This document shows positions 43,438 to 51,969 of a stretch of 64,000 nucleotides of DNA, in pieces. The notes under the pieces are model-generated. The model did no database searches, was not told where the DNA came from, and worked only from the letters and a program-made list of their open reading frames with translations. Every line of letters starts with the position of its first letter. The first letter of the stretch is position 1. The stretch is from NCBI RefSeq assembly GCF_013248975.1, contig NZ_JABRWH010000001.1, forward strand, positions 3,492,001 to 3,556,000. Reading direction: 5' to 3'. The translations under genes and the position numbers were made by a program. The stretch is from Neobacillus endophyticus (GTDB lineage: Bacteria; Bacillota; Bacilli; Bacillales; Cytobacillaceae).

Positions 43438-44367
43438 TTGCGTAACATGTACGCTAGTCAATCTAAGGCTTTCATCAGTTTATTTTTGGTGTCGGTTTTA
43501 TGGGGATGTAATTATCCTGTTAGTGCTTACTTACTTCATGGATTTTCCCCTGTCTTTTTATCAACAGTTCGTATTTGTTTTACATCAGTTTTTCTGTTAG
43601 TGGTTATGATCATTCATAAGGGAATGAGATGGCCTGTCAAAATAGAATGGAAATACCTGCTTGGGGTTGGAATTTTTGGTACCTTATTTAATCAGACCTT
43701 CTATTTTATTGGTTTACATCATAGCACACCGGCCAAAGCCTCTTTAATTATAGCAATGGCACCAATTGCCACCATTCTTTTAGAACGGTTTATTTTTAAA
43801 GTGAAATTAACGGTAAAAAAGGGAATTGGCGCTTTGGTCAGCCTGCTTGGAGTGATTTCTATTATCGGAATCGGTAATGGATCATTCGGTATTTCATGGG
43901 GAGACTTAAGTGTTTTAATGGCGATGATTTGTTTGTCCATTAGTATTATGTTTATCCGCGGATTATCGAAAACGATGAATTCGTACATCACAACAATTTA
44001 CGCGACTATCCTTGGAAGTGTTTTGATGATACCTGCTGCAGGTGTAGAAAGTATTGCAGGTGGCACTTTGATCAGCCATTCTTTGTTTATGTGGGTATTA
44101 CTGGCCTGTGCGGGAATATTAGCTCAAGGAATTGCAGGTTTTTGGTGGAATAATGGCGTTGCAGAAGTGGGGGCAGGAACAGCTTCCATGTTTATGAATA
44201 TTCAGCCATTTGTTGCGATCCTAGCATCGCATTTCGTATTGGGGGACCCCATTTTGCTTACACAAATTTTCGGAGGAATTCTGGTTCTTTTGGGAGTGGG
44301 TATCGTAAATATGCCTGCTGGAAAATTCAAAACCTCGCACCCTGTTGAATCTGAAAAAAGTGCATAG
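43438..44367 (+). CDS. EamA/DMT-family transporter (copy 1)
   Basis: About 309 residues with ten helices in two EamA repeats (LFLVSVLWGCNYPVSAYLL; LSVLMAMICLSISIMFI). The drug/metabolite transporter superfamily includes exporters of amino acids, nucleosides and drugs. AAAGG lies 6 nt before TTG 43438; ATG 43447 is a second choice but is 15 nt away. Monocistronic, with a terminator. Substrate not readable. Confidence 0.85.
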   Translation: MRNMYASQSKAFISLFLVSVLWGCNYPVSAYLLHGFSPVFLSTVRICFTSVFLLVVMIIHKGMRWPVKIEWKYLLGVGIFGTLFNQTFYFIGLHHSTPAKASLIIAMAPIATILLERFIFKVKLTVKKGIGALVSLLGVISIIGIGNGSFGISWGDLSVLMAMICLSISIMFIRGLSKTMNSYITTIYATILGSVLMIPAAGVESIAGGTLISHSLFMWVLLACAGILAQGIAGFWWNNGVAEVGAGTASMFMNIQPFVAILASHFVLGDPILLTQIFGGILVLLGVGIVNMPAGKFKTSHPVESEKSA

Positions 44368-44399
44368 AGTAACATTGGATACCAAAATTATACCTTTTT

Positions 44400-44432
44400 A
44401 CGTCGCCATTTAGGCGGCGTTTTATTTTTTAT
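44400..44432 (+). terminator. Terminator of EamA copy 1
   Basis: ACGTCGCC...GGCGGCGT with an ATTTA loop, then TTTATTTTTTATT. Confidence 0.82.
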
Positions 44433-44865
44433 TGTTATTATATGGACTGCTGAAAATCGTTCAATACTTTTTTAAAGCAAGCAAGTTTTTGCTTGAAGCA
44501 CAGAAACAAATTTTCATTCTTGTTCATCCTGTTTCTCAGGGTACATCTTTTTAGAAACAACTTGTATACAAAATAAAGAATAACATTATTTTATTCGACC
44601 TGTTTAATTTAAGCAGCACTCGGGCATGTCTCAAGTATTGATCATGAGTAGTATTTTCTGCTTACAATGTTTGTCTAATAGGGGAAATGGTAAAGGATTG
44701 TGTAAATTGGGAGACGAAGGAAAATGCTGTTAAGTGAGTACAATGTGTATACAAAATGTTTTTTGTCCTGTAGTATTTGGTTTATGAATATTATTTTGGA
44801 ATAATTTTTGACTTTTCAAAAATATTAAAAGTTTGGATGAAAATAAATGAAAGGAGAGATCTTTC
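44433..44865. other. Intergenic region without recognised gene
   Basis: About 430 AT-rich bases between the EamA terminator and the small ORF. No promoter with consensus sigma-A or sigma-I elements could be assigned with confidence. Confidence 0.4.
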
Positions 44866-45018
44866 ATGAGAAAAAATAAAAGACATGCGGGCAACCATAT
44901 CGTATTTAAAACGATTGATAGAAAAGACATTCCAGTTTTAAGTGTCAGAAGAATTTATTTATCCGAGGAAGATCTTGAGAATAAATTAAATAAAAACAAG
45001 AAATTTTTTCAAGAATAG
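44866..45018 (+). CDS. Small basic protein, 50 aa, ahead of sigI
   Basis: MRKNKRHAGNHIVFKTIDRK, then DIPVLSVRRIYLSEEDLENK and a Lys-rich end. AAAGGAGAGATCTTTC is a very good ribosome site. It lies 107 bp before sigI in the same direction. No family recognised; the size and charge resemble small regulators or ribosome-associated peptides, but that is a guess. Confidence 0.6.
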   Translation: MRKNKRHAGNHIVFKTIDRKDIPVLSVRRIYLSEEDLENKLNKNKKFFQE

Positions 45019-45125
45019 AAATTGTTAATGATCAAAAAACATTCCTGATTTGTGATTGAAATATAAAAATACTAGTCTAGGAGAATTTGTGATTTTTAAA
45101 TACAGTCCTTTGTGAGGTGAGAAAA

Positions 45126-45869
45126 ATGCTAAATTTATCGTCGAAAGCCGATAAGAATGAGAGATCATTGGAGGAAGCTGTAATTTTAATTCAACAAGGT
45201 GACCAGCAGTTGCTTAACGAAATAATCAATTCGTACAAACCATTTATTGCTAAAGTTGTTTCTTCGGTTTGTTCCCGATATATTTATGAATCTGACGATG
45301 AATTTAGCATTGGCCTTATTGCGTTTAACGATGCGGTTGAAAAATTTTCATCCGATCATGGCAGTTTGTTCCTGGGTTTTGCAGAGATCATAATAAAAAG
45401 ACGGGTAATTGATTATATTAGGATACAAGCGAAAAAACGTCACATTCACTTTGATCTTACAGTTCCGAATGACGCAGAATCGACTGAAACCATAATTTTG
45501 AATAAACTTTCTTTGAATGACTTTCATAAAAAAGAGGATGAACAGTTAAGAAAAGAAGAAATACTTCATTTTAAAGATTCATTAACCTCCTTTAATATTA
45601 GCTTTAACGATTTAGTCGAAAACTCTCTAAAACATCAAGATTCGAGAAAAAATGCGATTCTAACTGCGAAAATTATAGTTGAGGACAAAGAGCTAAAGGA
45701 GTTTTTATTTGATAAGAAGCGTCTGCCTATTAAACAATTGGAGAAACAGGTGAATATAAGTAAAAAAACACTAGGGCGGAATAGAAAGTACATTATAGCA
45801 ATTGCCTTAATATTATCTGGTGATTATCTTTTTTTAAAGGATCATATTATGGGGATGTTGGATGAATGA
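45126..45869 (+). CDS. sigI: RNA polymerase sigma factor SigI
   Basis: About 247 residues of the SigI group: sigma region 2 is SLEEAVILIQQGDQQLLNEI, SYKPFIAKVVSSVCSRYI, DEFSIGLIAFNDAVEKF and RRVIDYIRIQAKKRHIHFDL; the C-terminal half has the SigI-specific domain ending LPIKQLEKQVNISKKTLGRNRKYIIAIALILSGDY. SigI directs heat- and cell-wall-stress genes. ATG 45126 follows GAGGTGAGAAAA. The usual partner anti-sigma gene rsgI should follow directly but does not: the next gene is a GntR regulator. Confidence 0.88.
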   Translation: MLNLSSKADKNERSLEEAVILIQQGDQQLLNEIINSYKPFIAKVVSSVCSRYIYESDDEFSIGLIAFNDAVEKFSSDHGSLFLGFAEIIIKRRVIDYIRIQAKKRHIHFDLTVPNDAESTETIILNKLSLNDFHKKEDEQLRKEEILHFKDSLTSFNISFNDLVENSLKHQDSRKNAILTAKIIVEDKELKEFLFDKKRLPIKQLEKQVNISKKTLGRNRKYIIAIALILSGDYLFLKDHIMGMLDE

Positions 45870-46065
45870 ATAGATATTTTTCTCCACAATATATGGAAAT
45901 ATTAATGTAAGAAAGAAGTACTAATAGATGGCCTCGGTATGGAATCGGGGTTATTCTTATGGATTGTTCCAATAATTAGAAAACACAAGATGCAAGTTAC
46001 AGGAATGGAAAGATAAAACATATCGTGCCTTAAATATTAAGGACAAGTCAGTAAGGAGATTGTAA

Positions 46066-46710
46066 ATGCTTAAAAACAGAACAATGGAACAACAAGCATA
46101 CGATATGATTAAAGAAGGAATAATTGAAGGAAGATACAGACCCGGGACTCACTTAACGGAAGCTAAATTAGTAAAGGATTTACAAATGAGCCGAACGCCG
46201 ATTCGTAAAGCTTTGGGACAATTAGAAACGGAAGGGCTTCTTACGCATCATAGTCATCATGGATCCATCGTGAAAAATATTCAGAAGTCAACGATGGAAA
46301 TCATCAATATGGTTGAAATCCAGTTGAATTTTGCTCGAGCAAGTATAGAAAAAGCGGAAAAAAAGCAACTCATATTTGATATTTTAACATTAAGAGAATG
46401 TTTAGAAGTGTTGGATCGGGCATATCTTGAAGAAAATGGACGGGACTTTTATCAGACGATTGAGCAATTTTTTGCATCTATTATCCGTTTGAATCGAAAT
46501 AATTTAATGGAAGAAATAATGGAACGTTTATGGAAACGATTTTTACTGGGGACTGCAGAACCAGCTTTTCAACTGCGAAAACAGGGAATCCAAAATTTAA
46601 TAAAGCAATATAAAGAATTAGTTGATGATCTTGAGCAAAAAAATTACAATCAAGCAATTGAATTATTGAAAGAAATAAATGTTGGAATTGTTCAGGATTT
46701 AATCTTATAA
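46066..46710 (+). CDS. GntR-family transcriptional regulator
   Basis: A 214-residue regulator. The N-terminal winged helix is typical (YDMIKEGIIEGRYRPGTHLTEAKLVKDLQMSRTPIRKALGQLETEGLLTHHSHHGSIV), and the C-terminal all-helical region (FCD-like, about 80-210) binds effectors. Some FCD metal histidines are not evident. AAGGAGATTGTAA precedes the ATG. It is followed by a strong terminator and a YitT-like gene that may be its target. Confidence 0.86.
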   Translation: MLKNRTMEQQAYDMIKEGIIEGRYRPGTHLTEAKLVKDLQMSRTPIRKALGQLETEGLLTHHSHHGSIVKNIQKSTMEIINMVEIQLNFARASIEKAEKKQLIFDILTLRECLEVLDRAYLEENGRDFYQTIEQFFASIIRLNRNNLMEEIMERLWKRFLLGTAEPAFQLRKQGIQNLIKQYKELVDDLEQKNYNQAIELLKEINVGIVQDLIL

Positions 46711-46734
46711 AAACACCGAGACAATTATTATAAA

Positions 46735-46785
46735 AGCGCCCGACCAATAGGCATAAAAAGTCTATCAATCGGGTGTTTTTTGTAT
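46735..46785 (+). terminator. Terminator of the GntR gene
   Basis: AGCGCCCGACCAATAGG pairs imperfectly with CTATCAATCGGGTGTT, followed by TTTTTG. Confidence 0.75.
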
Positions 46786-46917
46786 GAATTTAGTAAAATG
46801 TTGAACTGGAGTTGTTATTGGCAAAGAAGTGCAGTAATCTTATGAAACGTGGTATCATAAGATTGGAATATAACAGCATCAGGCAGCTGATTTTACCGAT
46901 GAAAGGAAACGTAACCA

Positions 46918-47514
46918 GTGGGGGATATTTTAAAAATTATGATCGGAAATATCTTCATCACGATATCTTATGCCTATCTAATGGTTCCGTATAAAATTAT
47001 TAATGGCGGTGTTACAAGTTCAGCCTTAATTTTACATGCTGTAACTGGTTTAGATATAGCCTTGATTGCTAATTGTGCAACCATTCTATTATTACTATTC
47101 TGTTTAGTTTTCCTGGGAAAGGAATCTTTCTATAAATCTATTTTAAGCAGCTGTTGTTATATGTTGTTTTTCAATCTTTTTTTATCAATGAAAATAAGTA
47201 TTAATTTGAACATCATTGCCGTCATCCTCATTGCATCGATCTTATTATCCATTGGTTATTACTTATGCATAGCTGCTAATGCGTCTACTGTAGGATTTGA
47301 TGTCATAGCTCTGATTTTACATGGCAGAAATAAAAAAATAAATATTGCAAGTACCATTCAGTATATTAATTTGTTCATCTTATTGGTAGGTTTAACTGTT
47401 TACGGGTTCACTTCCATCATAAGTGGAATCGCCTTTACTTTTATCTATTCTTATTTTTTCGGGAAATTATTGAACTGGAAACGATGGAATAGATCCTTGC
47501 CGTACACAGAATAA
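46918..47514 (+). CDS. YitT-family membrane protein (DUF161 only)
   Basis: A 198-residue protein with five or six helices and the YitT-like start KIMIGNIFITISYAYLMVPYKIINGGVTSSALIL, then ASTVGFDVIALILHGRN. Full YitT proteins carry a cytosolic DUF2179 domain after the helices; here the protein ends SLPYTE without it. The GTG at 46918 has AAAGGAAA upstream. Function unknown. Confidence 0.75.
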   Translation: MGDILKIMIGNIFITISYAYLMVPYKIINGGVTSSALILHAVTGLDIALIANCATILLLLFCLVFLGKESFYKSILSSCCYMLFFNLFLSMKISINLNIIAVILIASILLSIGYYLCIAANASTVGFDVIALILHGRNKKINIASTIQYINLFILLVGLTVYGFTSIISGIAFTFIYSYFFGKLLNWKRWNRSLPYTE

Positions 47515-47521
47515 TGCTTAT

Positions 47522-47557
47522 AAAGTGTCGCAGAAAAATGTTTTGCGACACTTTTTA
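47522..47557 (+). terminator. Terminator of the YitT-like gene
   Basis: AAAGTGTCGCA...TGCGACACTTT stem followed by TTAAATG. Confidence 0.85.
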
Positions 47558-47601
47558 AATGTCCTTAATGATCTTTTAAATGTATTCACTTCTTTTTTTT
47601 A

Positions 47602-47676
47602 TTGGCTATGTTAAAGAACATTGTTGATATTTAAACACTGTTGATTGGATCGGAAATCAACAGCCAAATTTAACAG
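47602..47676 (+). repeat. Dispersed repeat family A, short copy
   Basis: TTGGCTATGTTAAAGAACAT, then CTGTTGATT-GGATCGG-AAATCAACAG hairpin, then CCAAATTTAACAG. Aligns with the copy at 51255 and with the ends of the long copy at 12811. Confidence 0.8.
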
Positions 47677-48043
47677 CGCCTACATATTTAGAATTATTGT
47701 TTCATATTTTATTACATTCACATTTGAAAGCTTGGACAATCGATCGCATGTCAATAATTTGTGTAACTTAGGGTGAAAATAGTAGGTGTTTTGACTTAAG
47801 CTATGACTTATAAACTATTTTTACTTTACTCACCGTTATTTCATAAAGAAGGATGGTATAATAAAAAAAAGTTTATGAGGGGGCGAAAATGTTGAGGTTA
47901 TATCTTGATATTTTTGAAAATGATCAACCAGCCGTTCATTCCTAAGTCGGGGGATGAATGGTTCAATTTATGACAACGAATCATACCTCGTCTTAGGGGA
48001 AACAGTTGAAAGGATTCCCAATCATAGACGGAGGTAAATAATT
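47677..48043. other. Gap before EamA copy 2
   Basis: About 370 bp. Around 47889 an ATG after GAGGGGGCGAAA opens a frame of about 18 codons, and 47955-48020 has a short frame reading SYLVLGETVERIPNH; these look like remnants rather than genes. AACCAG...TTCATTCC and GGATGAATGGTT could pair. Confidence 0.4.
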
Positions 48044-48958
48044 ATGATGAGACAAAATTTAATTGGTGCAATCTGTTTATCTTTAGCCGCAAGTATGTGG
48101 GGCAGTGTGTATGTGATTAGTAAATATATTTTGGAGTTTGTTCCTCCTTTAACATTAGTTTGGTTGCGCTATGTTATTGCTTTTGTTTTCTTATTTGCGC
48201 TCTTAAAAGCAAATCAAGCAAAAAGGAAAAAGCAAGAAACGTTCAGGAAAAGGGATTGGTTGTTACTCGGATGGATCGGGTTTATTGGATATTTTATTTC
48301 CATTGCCTGTCAATTCATTGGGACAAAATTAACGGATGCGCACACGGGAGCTCTCATAACGTCGGCAACGCCTGCTTTTATCGTCATCTTTGCAAAGTTT
48401 GTACTAAACGAGAGGTTTACTGTTCGAAAAGTATTGGCTGTGGTGCTAGCAACAAGTGGTGTTGTAGTGGTTGTTGGTTGGAGAACCAATATTGGAAACT
48501 ATTTTTGGGGCAGTCTTATTTTAGTAGGGGCTGCCATTACATGGGCTTTATTATCTGTCTATGTAAAACTTGCTTCCCAACGGTTTTCATCCTTAACCAT
48601 AACGACATATGCCATATTGTTTGCCTTTATTTTTACAACACCGGAAATGTTGTGGGAACTTCATTCGAATGTACTATCTTCACAAAACATTTGGGTTATT
48701 TTAGGTGTTATTTATTTAGGTATTGTAGCAACAGCCGGAGCCTTTTTTCTTTGGAATAAAGGGATGGAATTAATGGATGCTGGAATAGGTTCTTTATTTT
48801 TCTTTTTCCAGCCAATTGTTGGCGCATTTTTAGGCTGGCTCTTGCTAAATGAAAAATTGAACATTCAATTTTTTATCGGTGGCTCCTTAATTGTAGCAGG
48901 TGTGCTAATCGTTACGATCCAAAAGGAAAAGGTTCGTAAAATAAGCATGGACCAATAA
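48044..48958 (+). CDS. EamA/DMT-family transporter (copy 2)
   Basis: A 304-residue DMT transporter with two five-helix EamA repeats (LSLAASMWGSVYVISKYIL; GSLILVGAAITWALLSVYV; LELMDAGIGSLFFFFQPIVGAFLGWLLLNE). It resembles copy 1 in layout but differs in sequence, so it is not a recent duplicate. GGAGGTAAATAATT precedes the ATG. Substrate unknown. It ends next to the stop of a convergent small gene. Confidence 0.86.
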   Translation: MMRQNLIGAICLSLAASMWGSVYVISKYILEFVPPLTLVWLRYVIAFVFLFALLKANQAKRKKQETFRKRDWLLLGWIGFIGYFISIACQFIGTKLTDAHTGALITSATPAFIVIFAKFVLNERFTVRKVLAVVLATSGVVVVVGWRTNIGNYFWGSLILVGAAITWALLSVYVKLASQRFSSLTITTYAILFAFIFTTPEMLWELHSNVLSSQNIWVILGVIYLGIVATAGAFFLWNKGMELMDAGIGSLFFFFQPIVGAFLGWLLLNEKLNIQFFIGGSLIVAGVLIVTIQKEKVRKISMDQ

Positions 48959-49162
48959 TTAATCTATTTTTCGCACTGTTTTTTCAGTGTTTTTATTGAT
49001 CCGCAATAAGAGATACTCTGTTTGAATTTGGGACCAAATGAAGCCGCCGATCATTAATGCTATATACATTTTTCGATCTTGCCTTGTTTCTGTGTAGCGA
49101 TTCAGACTAATACCAACGAAAACGACGATGATATGAATTAATATGTGAATCCATGGCTTCAT
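48959..49162 (-). CDS. Small membrane protein, 67 aa, hypothetical
   Basis: MKPWIHILIHIIVVFVGISL, then NRYTETRQDRKMYIALMIGG and FIWSQIQTEYLLLRIN, with two hydrophobic stretches. The ribosome site is weak (GGGTGATGGGTT). Its stop directly abuts that of the EamA gene. No family recognised. Confidence 0.5.
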   Translation of the reverse strand: MKPWIHILIHIIVVFVGISLNRYTETRQDRKMYIALMIGGFIWSQIQTEYLLLRINKNTEKTVRKID

Positions 49163-49287
49163 AACCCATCACCCATTTATTTATTTTCAGTAGTATTTAA
49201 TTGATCAGTAAAGAATATACTGAGATCAATTTCTGGTTAAATATTGTTTGGATATGATCGAAAATTCAGTAATAAAGGTTCATTTCA

Positions 49288-49324
49288 AAAAAACTACATG
49301 AAAAATTTCATGTGGTTTTTTTGC
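49288..49324. terminator. Hairpin terminator
   Basis: AACTACATGAAAAATTTCATGTGGTT stem, then TTTTTTG. Confidence 0.7.
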
Positions 49325-49547
49325 ATAATCGGTGGATTGCATTAAGTCAGTTAAAAAAGCTAAGGAAACCTTACGGCATTTATGACAGATATTCTAACAG
49401 TTCCGATAATGTAATAAAAGAAAGCTCCTTTTAATTCAAGCAGACCGTGGTGAAAGATTTATGAAAAATTTTTATAATTCACACTTTACTTATTGGAATA
49501 ATTGGAGTAACATGAAGGAAATTAAAAAAGTTGCTGATTGGTCAACC

Positions 49548-49589
49548 AAAGGCGCCTTACGCTAAAACGCGTAATAGGCGCCTTTTTTT
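49548..49589. terminator. Strong hairpin terminator
   Basis: AAAGGCGCCTTACGC and GCGTAATAGGCGCCTTT pair (one bulge) and are followed by TTTTGG. Confidence 0.8.
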
Positions 49590-49592
49590 GGC

Positions 49593-49748
49593 CTATTGGA
49601 AAGAATAGCTTTCTTATCAGGTAAAAGTGCATCAAGGAATATTTCGTGTGCATTGGCCTCGCAGTCGTAAAGCTGTACTATCTTTTCGGCGAACTTCACC
49701 ACTGTCTTCACCCTACCAGGCTAGCCAGTTGACAAGAATTCTTTATCT
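49593..49748 (+). repeat. Dispersed repeat family B, copy 2 (in cysK leader)
   Basis: TTGGAAAGAATAGCTTTCTTA, GTGCATCAAGGAATATTTCG, GCATTGGCCTCGCAGTCG, AAGCTGTAC, GTCTTCACCCTACCAGGCT and TTCTTTATC follow the block order of copies 1 and 3. It is the leader of cysK, 55 bp before the start. Confidence 0.75.
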
Positions 49749-49802
49749 AAGCAATCCTTTAGTACTTTTCGAAATATGAGGAAAATGAATGGAGGAAGGA
49801 TT

Positions 49803-50798
49803 ATGAGTAAAGTTGTTACAAACCAAATTAAAAAGTCCATTTCTGAACTTGTAGGCAGAACTCCGTTATTAGAAATCGTGAATTATGAAAAAGAAAATCA
49901 ATTAGATGCTGAAATTATTGGTAAGCTGGAATATTTAAACCCTGCAAATAGTGTCAAAGACAGAATTGCCAAAGCAATGCTGGAAGAAGCAGAAAACAGA
50001 GGGGTGCTAAAGAAAGGAACTACAATCCTTGAAACAACAAGTGGTAATACAGGTATAGGCTTAGCTGCAATGGCAGCATCCAAAGGCTATAAACTCAGAG
50101 TTTACATGCAGGACGGTGTAAGTGAGGAGAGAACAAAAGTTATAAAAGCATATGGAGCAGAAGTGATTCCATTTTCCAATGTGCCTGAATTAGTTCAGAC
50201 ACTGGAAGAAACCGATGGGGACTTTGTTGCAGTCATTAATGTTTTTAAAAAATCGGTTGCAGAAAAAGAAGAAAATGTTGTTTTTCTAAATCAGCTTGAA
50301 AATGAAGCCAACCCCCAAATACATTTTGAGACAACAGGTCCTGAAATTTGGGAGGATACGGCTGGTCAGGTAGATATATTGGTAGCAGCAGTTGGTACAG
50401 GTGGAACGATTAGCGGGACAGGGGCGTATTTAAAGTCGAAAAACCCAAATGTTTTGGTAGTTGGCGTGGAACCAGGAATGGCATCAATTGCGACATTAGA
50501 AAATCCAGATATTACAGAAATCACTGGTGTACACAGGTTCTCAGATATAGGGGATGAGAGAGTTCCAGCAAATGTAAATAGCAACGTGATTGATGAAATA
50601 ATCGAGGTCGAGACTAGTGAAGCTTATAATGCAGCAAGAGCAGTAGCAAAATCCGATGGGATCCTAGTTGGAATTTCCTCTGGTGCAGCGATCTGGGCAG
50701 CAACACAGCTGGCAAAACGCCCGGAAAATAGAGGGAAGAGAATTGTGACGATCCTTCCAGATACGGGTTTGAGATATTTATCAACAGACTTATTTTAA
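49803..50798 (+). CDS. cysK: Cysteine synthase (O-acetylserine sulfhydrylase) family
   Basis: About 331 residues of the fold-type II PLP family. Schiff-base Lys is in NPANSVKDRIA, the substrate loop in ETTSGNTGIGLAA, phosphate loop in AAVGTGGTISGTGAYL, and SSGAAIWAA near the end. It makes cysteine from O-acetylserine and sulfide; an insertion at about 120-170 (VPELVQTLEETDGDFVAVINV) differs from standard CysK, so a related beta-replacement enzyme is possible. ATG 49803 follows GGAGGAAGGATT. It is preceded by a family B repeat. Confidence 0.85.
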   Translation: MSKVVTNQIKKSISELVGRTPLLEIVNYEKENQLDAEIIGKLEYLNPANSVKDRIAKAMLEEAENRGVLKKGTTILETTSGNTGIGLAAMAASKGYKLRVYMQDGVSEERTKVIKAYGAEVIPFSNVPELVQTLEETDGDFVAVINVFKKSVAEKEENVVFLNQLENEANPQIHFETTGPEIWEDTAGQVDILVAAVGTGGTISGTGAYLKSKNPNVLVVGVEPGMASIATLENPDITEITGVHRFSDIGDERVPANVNSNVIDEIIEVETSEAYNAARAVAKSDGILVGISSGAAIWAATQLAKRPENRGKRIVTILPDTGLRYLSTDLF

Positions 50799-50839
50799 TA
50801 GAAATGTAAATTTTAAAATATATATGGAGGCTGCTTGAG

Positions 50840-51166
50840 ATGAAAACAGTGAGGAAAATTGCATCTAACCATAAGGAGAACTCTTTCGAATCCAGTAAAT
50901 ATCTTAATTTACCAGATTTACAATTTTACCAATGGTGCAATCACCACTATATGATTAATAGAGGAGTTTATAACACCATTGATCAATGGTTCTTTGACTA
51001 TGGAATTATCAATATACATCACCGCAGGATTCAAATTCTAGGATTCTTAGAATTTGTTAAGCCTAATCATATTGGGCAAAATCAGAACAAATTTATACGA
51101 TTTGGTCATGAAGGACTTAAAAAGAGGTTATATGATTTTATTAAAACAGGACAAATGCAAAACTGA
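50840..51166 (+). CDS. Hypothetical protein, 108 aa
   Basis: MKTVRKIASNHKENSFESSK then a region rich in aromatic and histidine residues (FYQWCNHHYMINRGVYN; FFDYGIINIHHRRIQILGFLEF) and HIGQNQNKFIRFGHEGLKK. GGAGG lies 9 nt before the ATG. It follows cysK by 41 bp, so it may be cotranscribed. No family recognised. Confidence 0.6.
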   Translation: MKTVRKIASNHKENSFESSKYLNLPDLQFYQWCNHHYMINRGVYNTIDQWFFDYGIINIHHRRIQILGFLEFVKPNHIGQNQNKFIRFGHEGLKKRLYDFIKTGQMQN

Positions 51167-51254
51167 AACTCACCTTAAGCGTGGAAGTTGGTTCATTTGT
51201 TCAAGTTCTAAGTGAAAATGGTTTTAACTGTTAATTACTGTATTATTAAATTAA

Positions 51255-51332
51255 TTGGCTATGTTTAAAGAACACGATGGATTCTTTACAAACTGTTGAT
51301 TGGAGAGGAAATCAACAGCCAAGTTTAACAGC
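51255..51332 (+). repeat. Dispersed repeat family A, short copy (in fbpA leader)
   Basis: TTGGCTATGTTTAAAGAACA, then CTGTTGATT-GGAGAGG-AAATCAACAG hairpin, then CCAAGTTTAACAGC. It ends 26 bp before the fbpA region. Confidence 0.82.
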
Positions 51333-51358
51333 TAACAGCACAATAAACATAGCTATAA

Positions 51359-51589
51359 ATGGAGGGATTGGGTCTGAAGAATAGGCTTCAAAAAGCAATT
51401 GAAAATAGACGAAATAAATTAATAGATAAATTGATTGCTTTTAGTGTGTATAAAAAGGAAGATAAGCATCTTTTTGAATTATCACTATCAGAACTTGAAG
51501 ATGAATATAGAAAATTTAAATCCATCTGTCATCCTCATTTTGATTTAGGGGCTTTACGATGGAATGGAAATATTACTAAAAATAAGTGA
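51359..51589 (+). CDS. fbpA: Fur-regulated basic protein A
   Basis: About 70-76 residues: LKNRLQKAIENRRNKLIDKL, IAFSVYKKEDKHLFELSLSE, LEDEYRKF. This is the FbpA family, small basic proteins made under iron limitation in Bacillus with the sRNA FsrA. The start is uncertain: ATG 51359 has no ribosome site; GGAGGG (51361-51366) instead fits CTG 51374 (7 nt) or TTG 51368 (too close). A Fur box could not be identified with confidence. Its own terminator follows. Confidence 0.78.
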   Translation: MEGLGLKNRLQKAIENRRNKLIDKLIAFSVYKKEDKHLFELSLSELEDEYRKFKSICHPHFDLGALRWNGNITKNK

Positions 51590-51598
51590 TTCCATTTT

Positions 51599-51637
51599 TA
51601 AGGGTTTGTGATTTTTACATCACGGACCCTTTTAAAA
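51599..51637 (+). terminator. Terminator of fbpA
   Basis: AAGGGTTTGTGAT...ATCACGGACCCTT stem with an ATTTTTAC-type loop, then TTAAAAG. Confidence 0.75.
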
Positions 51638-51852
51638 GTTTTAGCCAATTTAAGCAAATTAGTTGGTTAAATAGAAAGAATTTTTCTTACTTCTAGAGGG
51701 TTCAGCCCAAAATCAAATCCTTATAGCCCTGTTTATTATCTGTATTTAACCTGGTGAATCAAACATCGCAGAAAAAGTTCTAATAATTGTAAATTTTAAG
51801 ATAAATACATGTTACATAAATTGGTATAATTTTAATAAGAGGTGATGGATGG

Positions 51853-51897
51853 ATGAGGAAACGAAAATTGAATTTAGAAGAACTAATTAAAAAGTAA
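51853..51897 (+). pseudogene. Truncated FbpB-like peptide
   Basis: GAGGTGATGGATGG precedes ATG 51853, which encodes only MRKRKLNLEELIKK before a stop. MRKRK(L)xxEELxKxN is the N-terminus of FbpB, a basic protein normally about 45-60 residues. The rest is gone and a terminator follows within 40 bp. It may survive as a peptide or be a remnant. Confidence 0.55.
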
Positions 51898-51932
51898 TTG
51901 CAAATTTTCCGCCCTTAATTATAGAAATATGA

Positions 51933-51969
51933 AAAGGCCAGTGACTTTTACACCACTGGCCCTTCCTTT
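51933..51969. terminator. Terminator shared by the fbpB remnant and the Gp49-like gene
   Basis: AAGGCCAGTG and CACTGGCCCTT form a 9-10 bp stem, with TCCTTTT after it on the plus strand and a T-rich stretch on the minus side. Confidence 0.75.

Noticed and set aside
47889..47945. Short peptide frame MLRLYLDIFENDQPAVHS
   Set aside because: Ribosome-site-like GAGGGGGCG is present, but the frame stops after 18 codons and flanking frames look like remnants; not enough to call a leader peptide.
49461..49565. 34-codon frame MKNFYNSHFTYWNNWSNMKE...
   Set aside because: It runs into a terminator stem, has only a weak ribosome site and no recognisable family.
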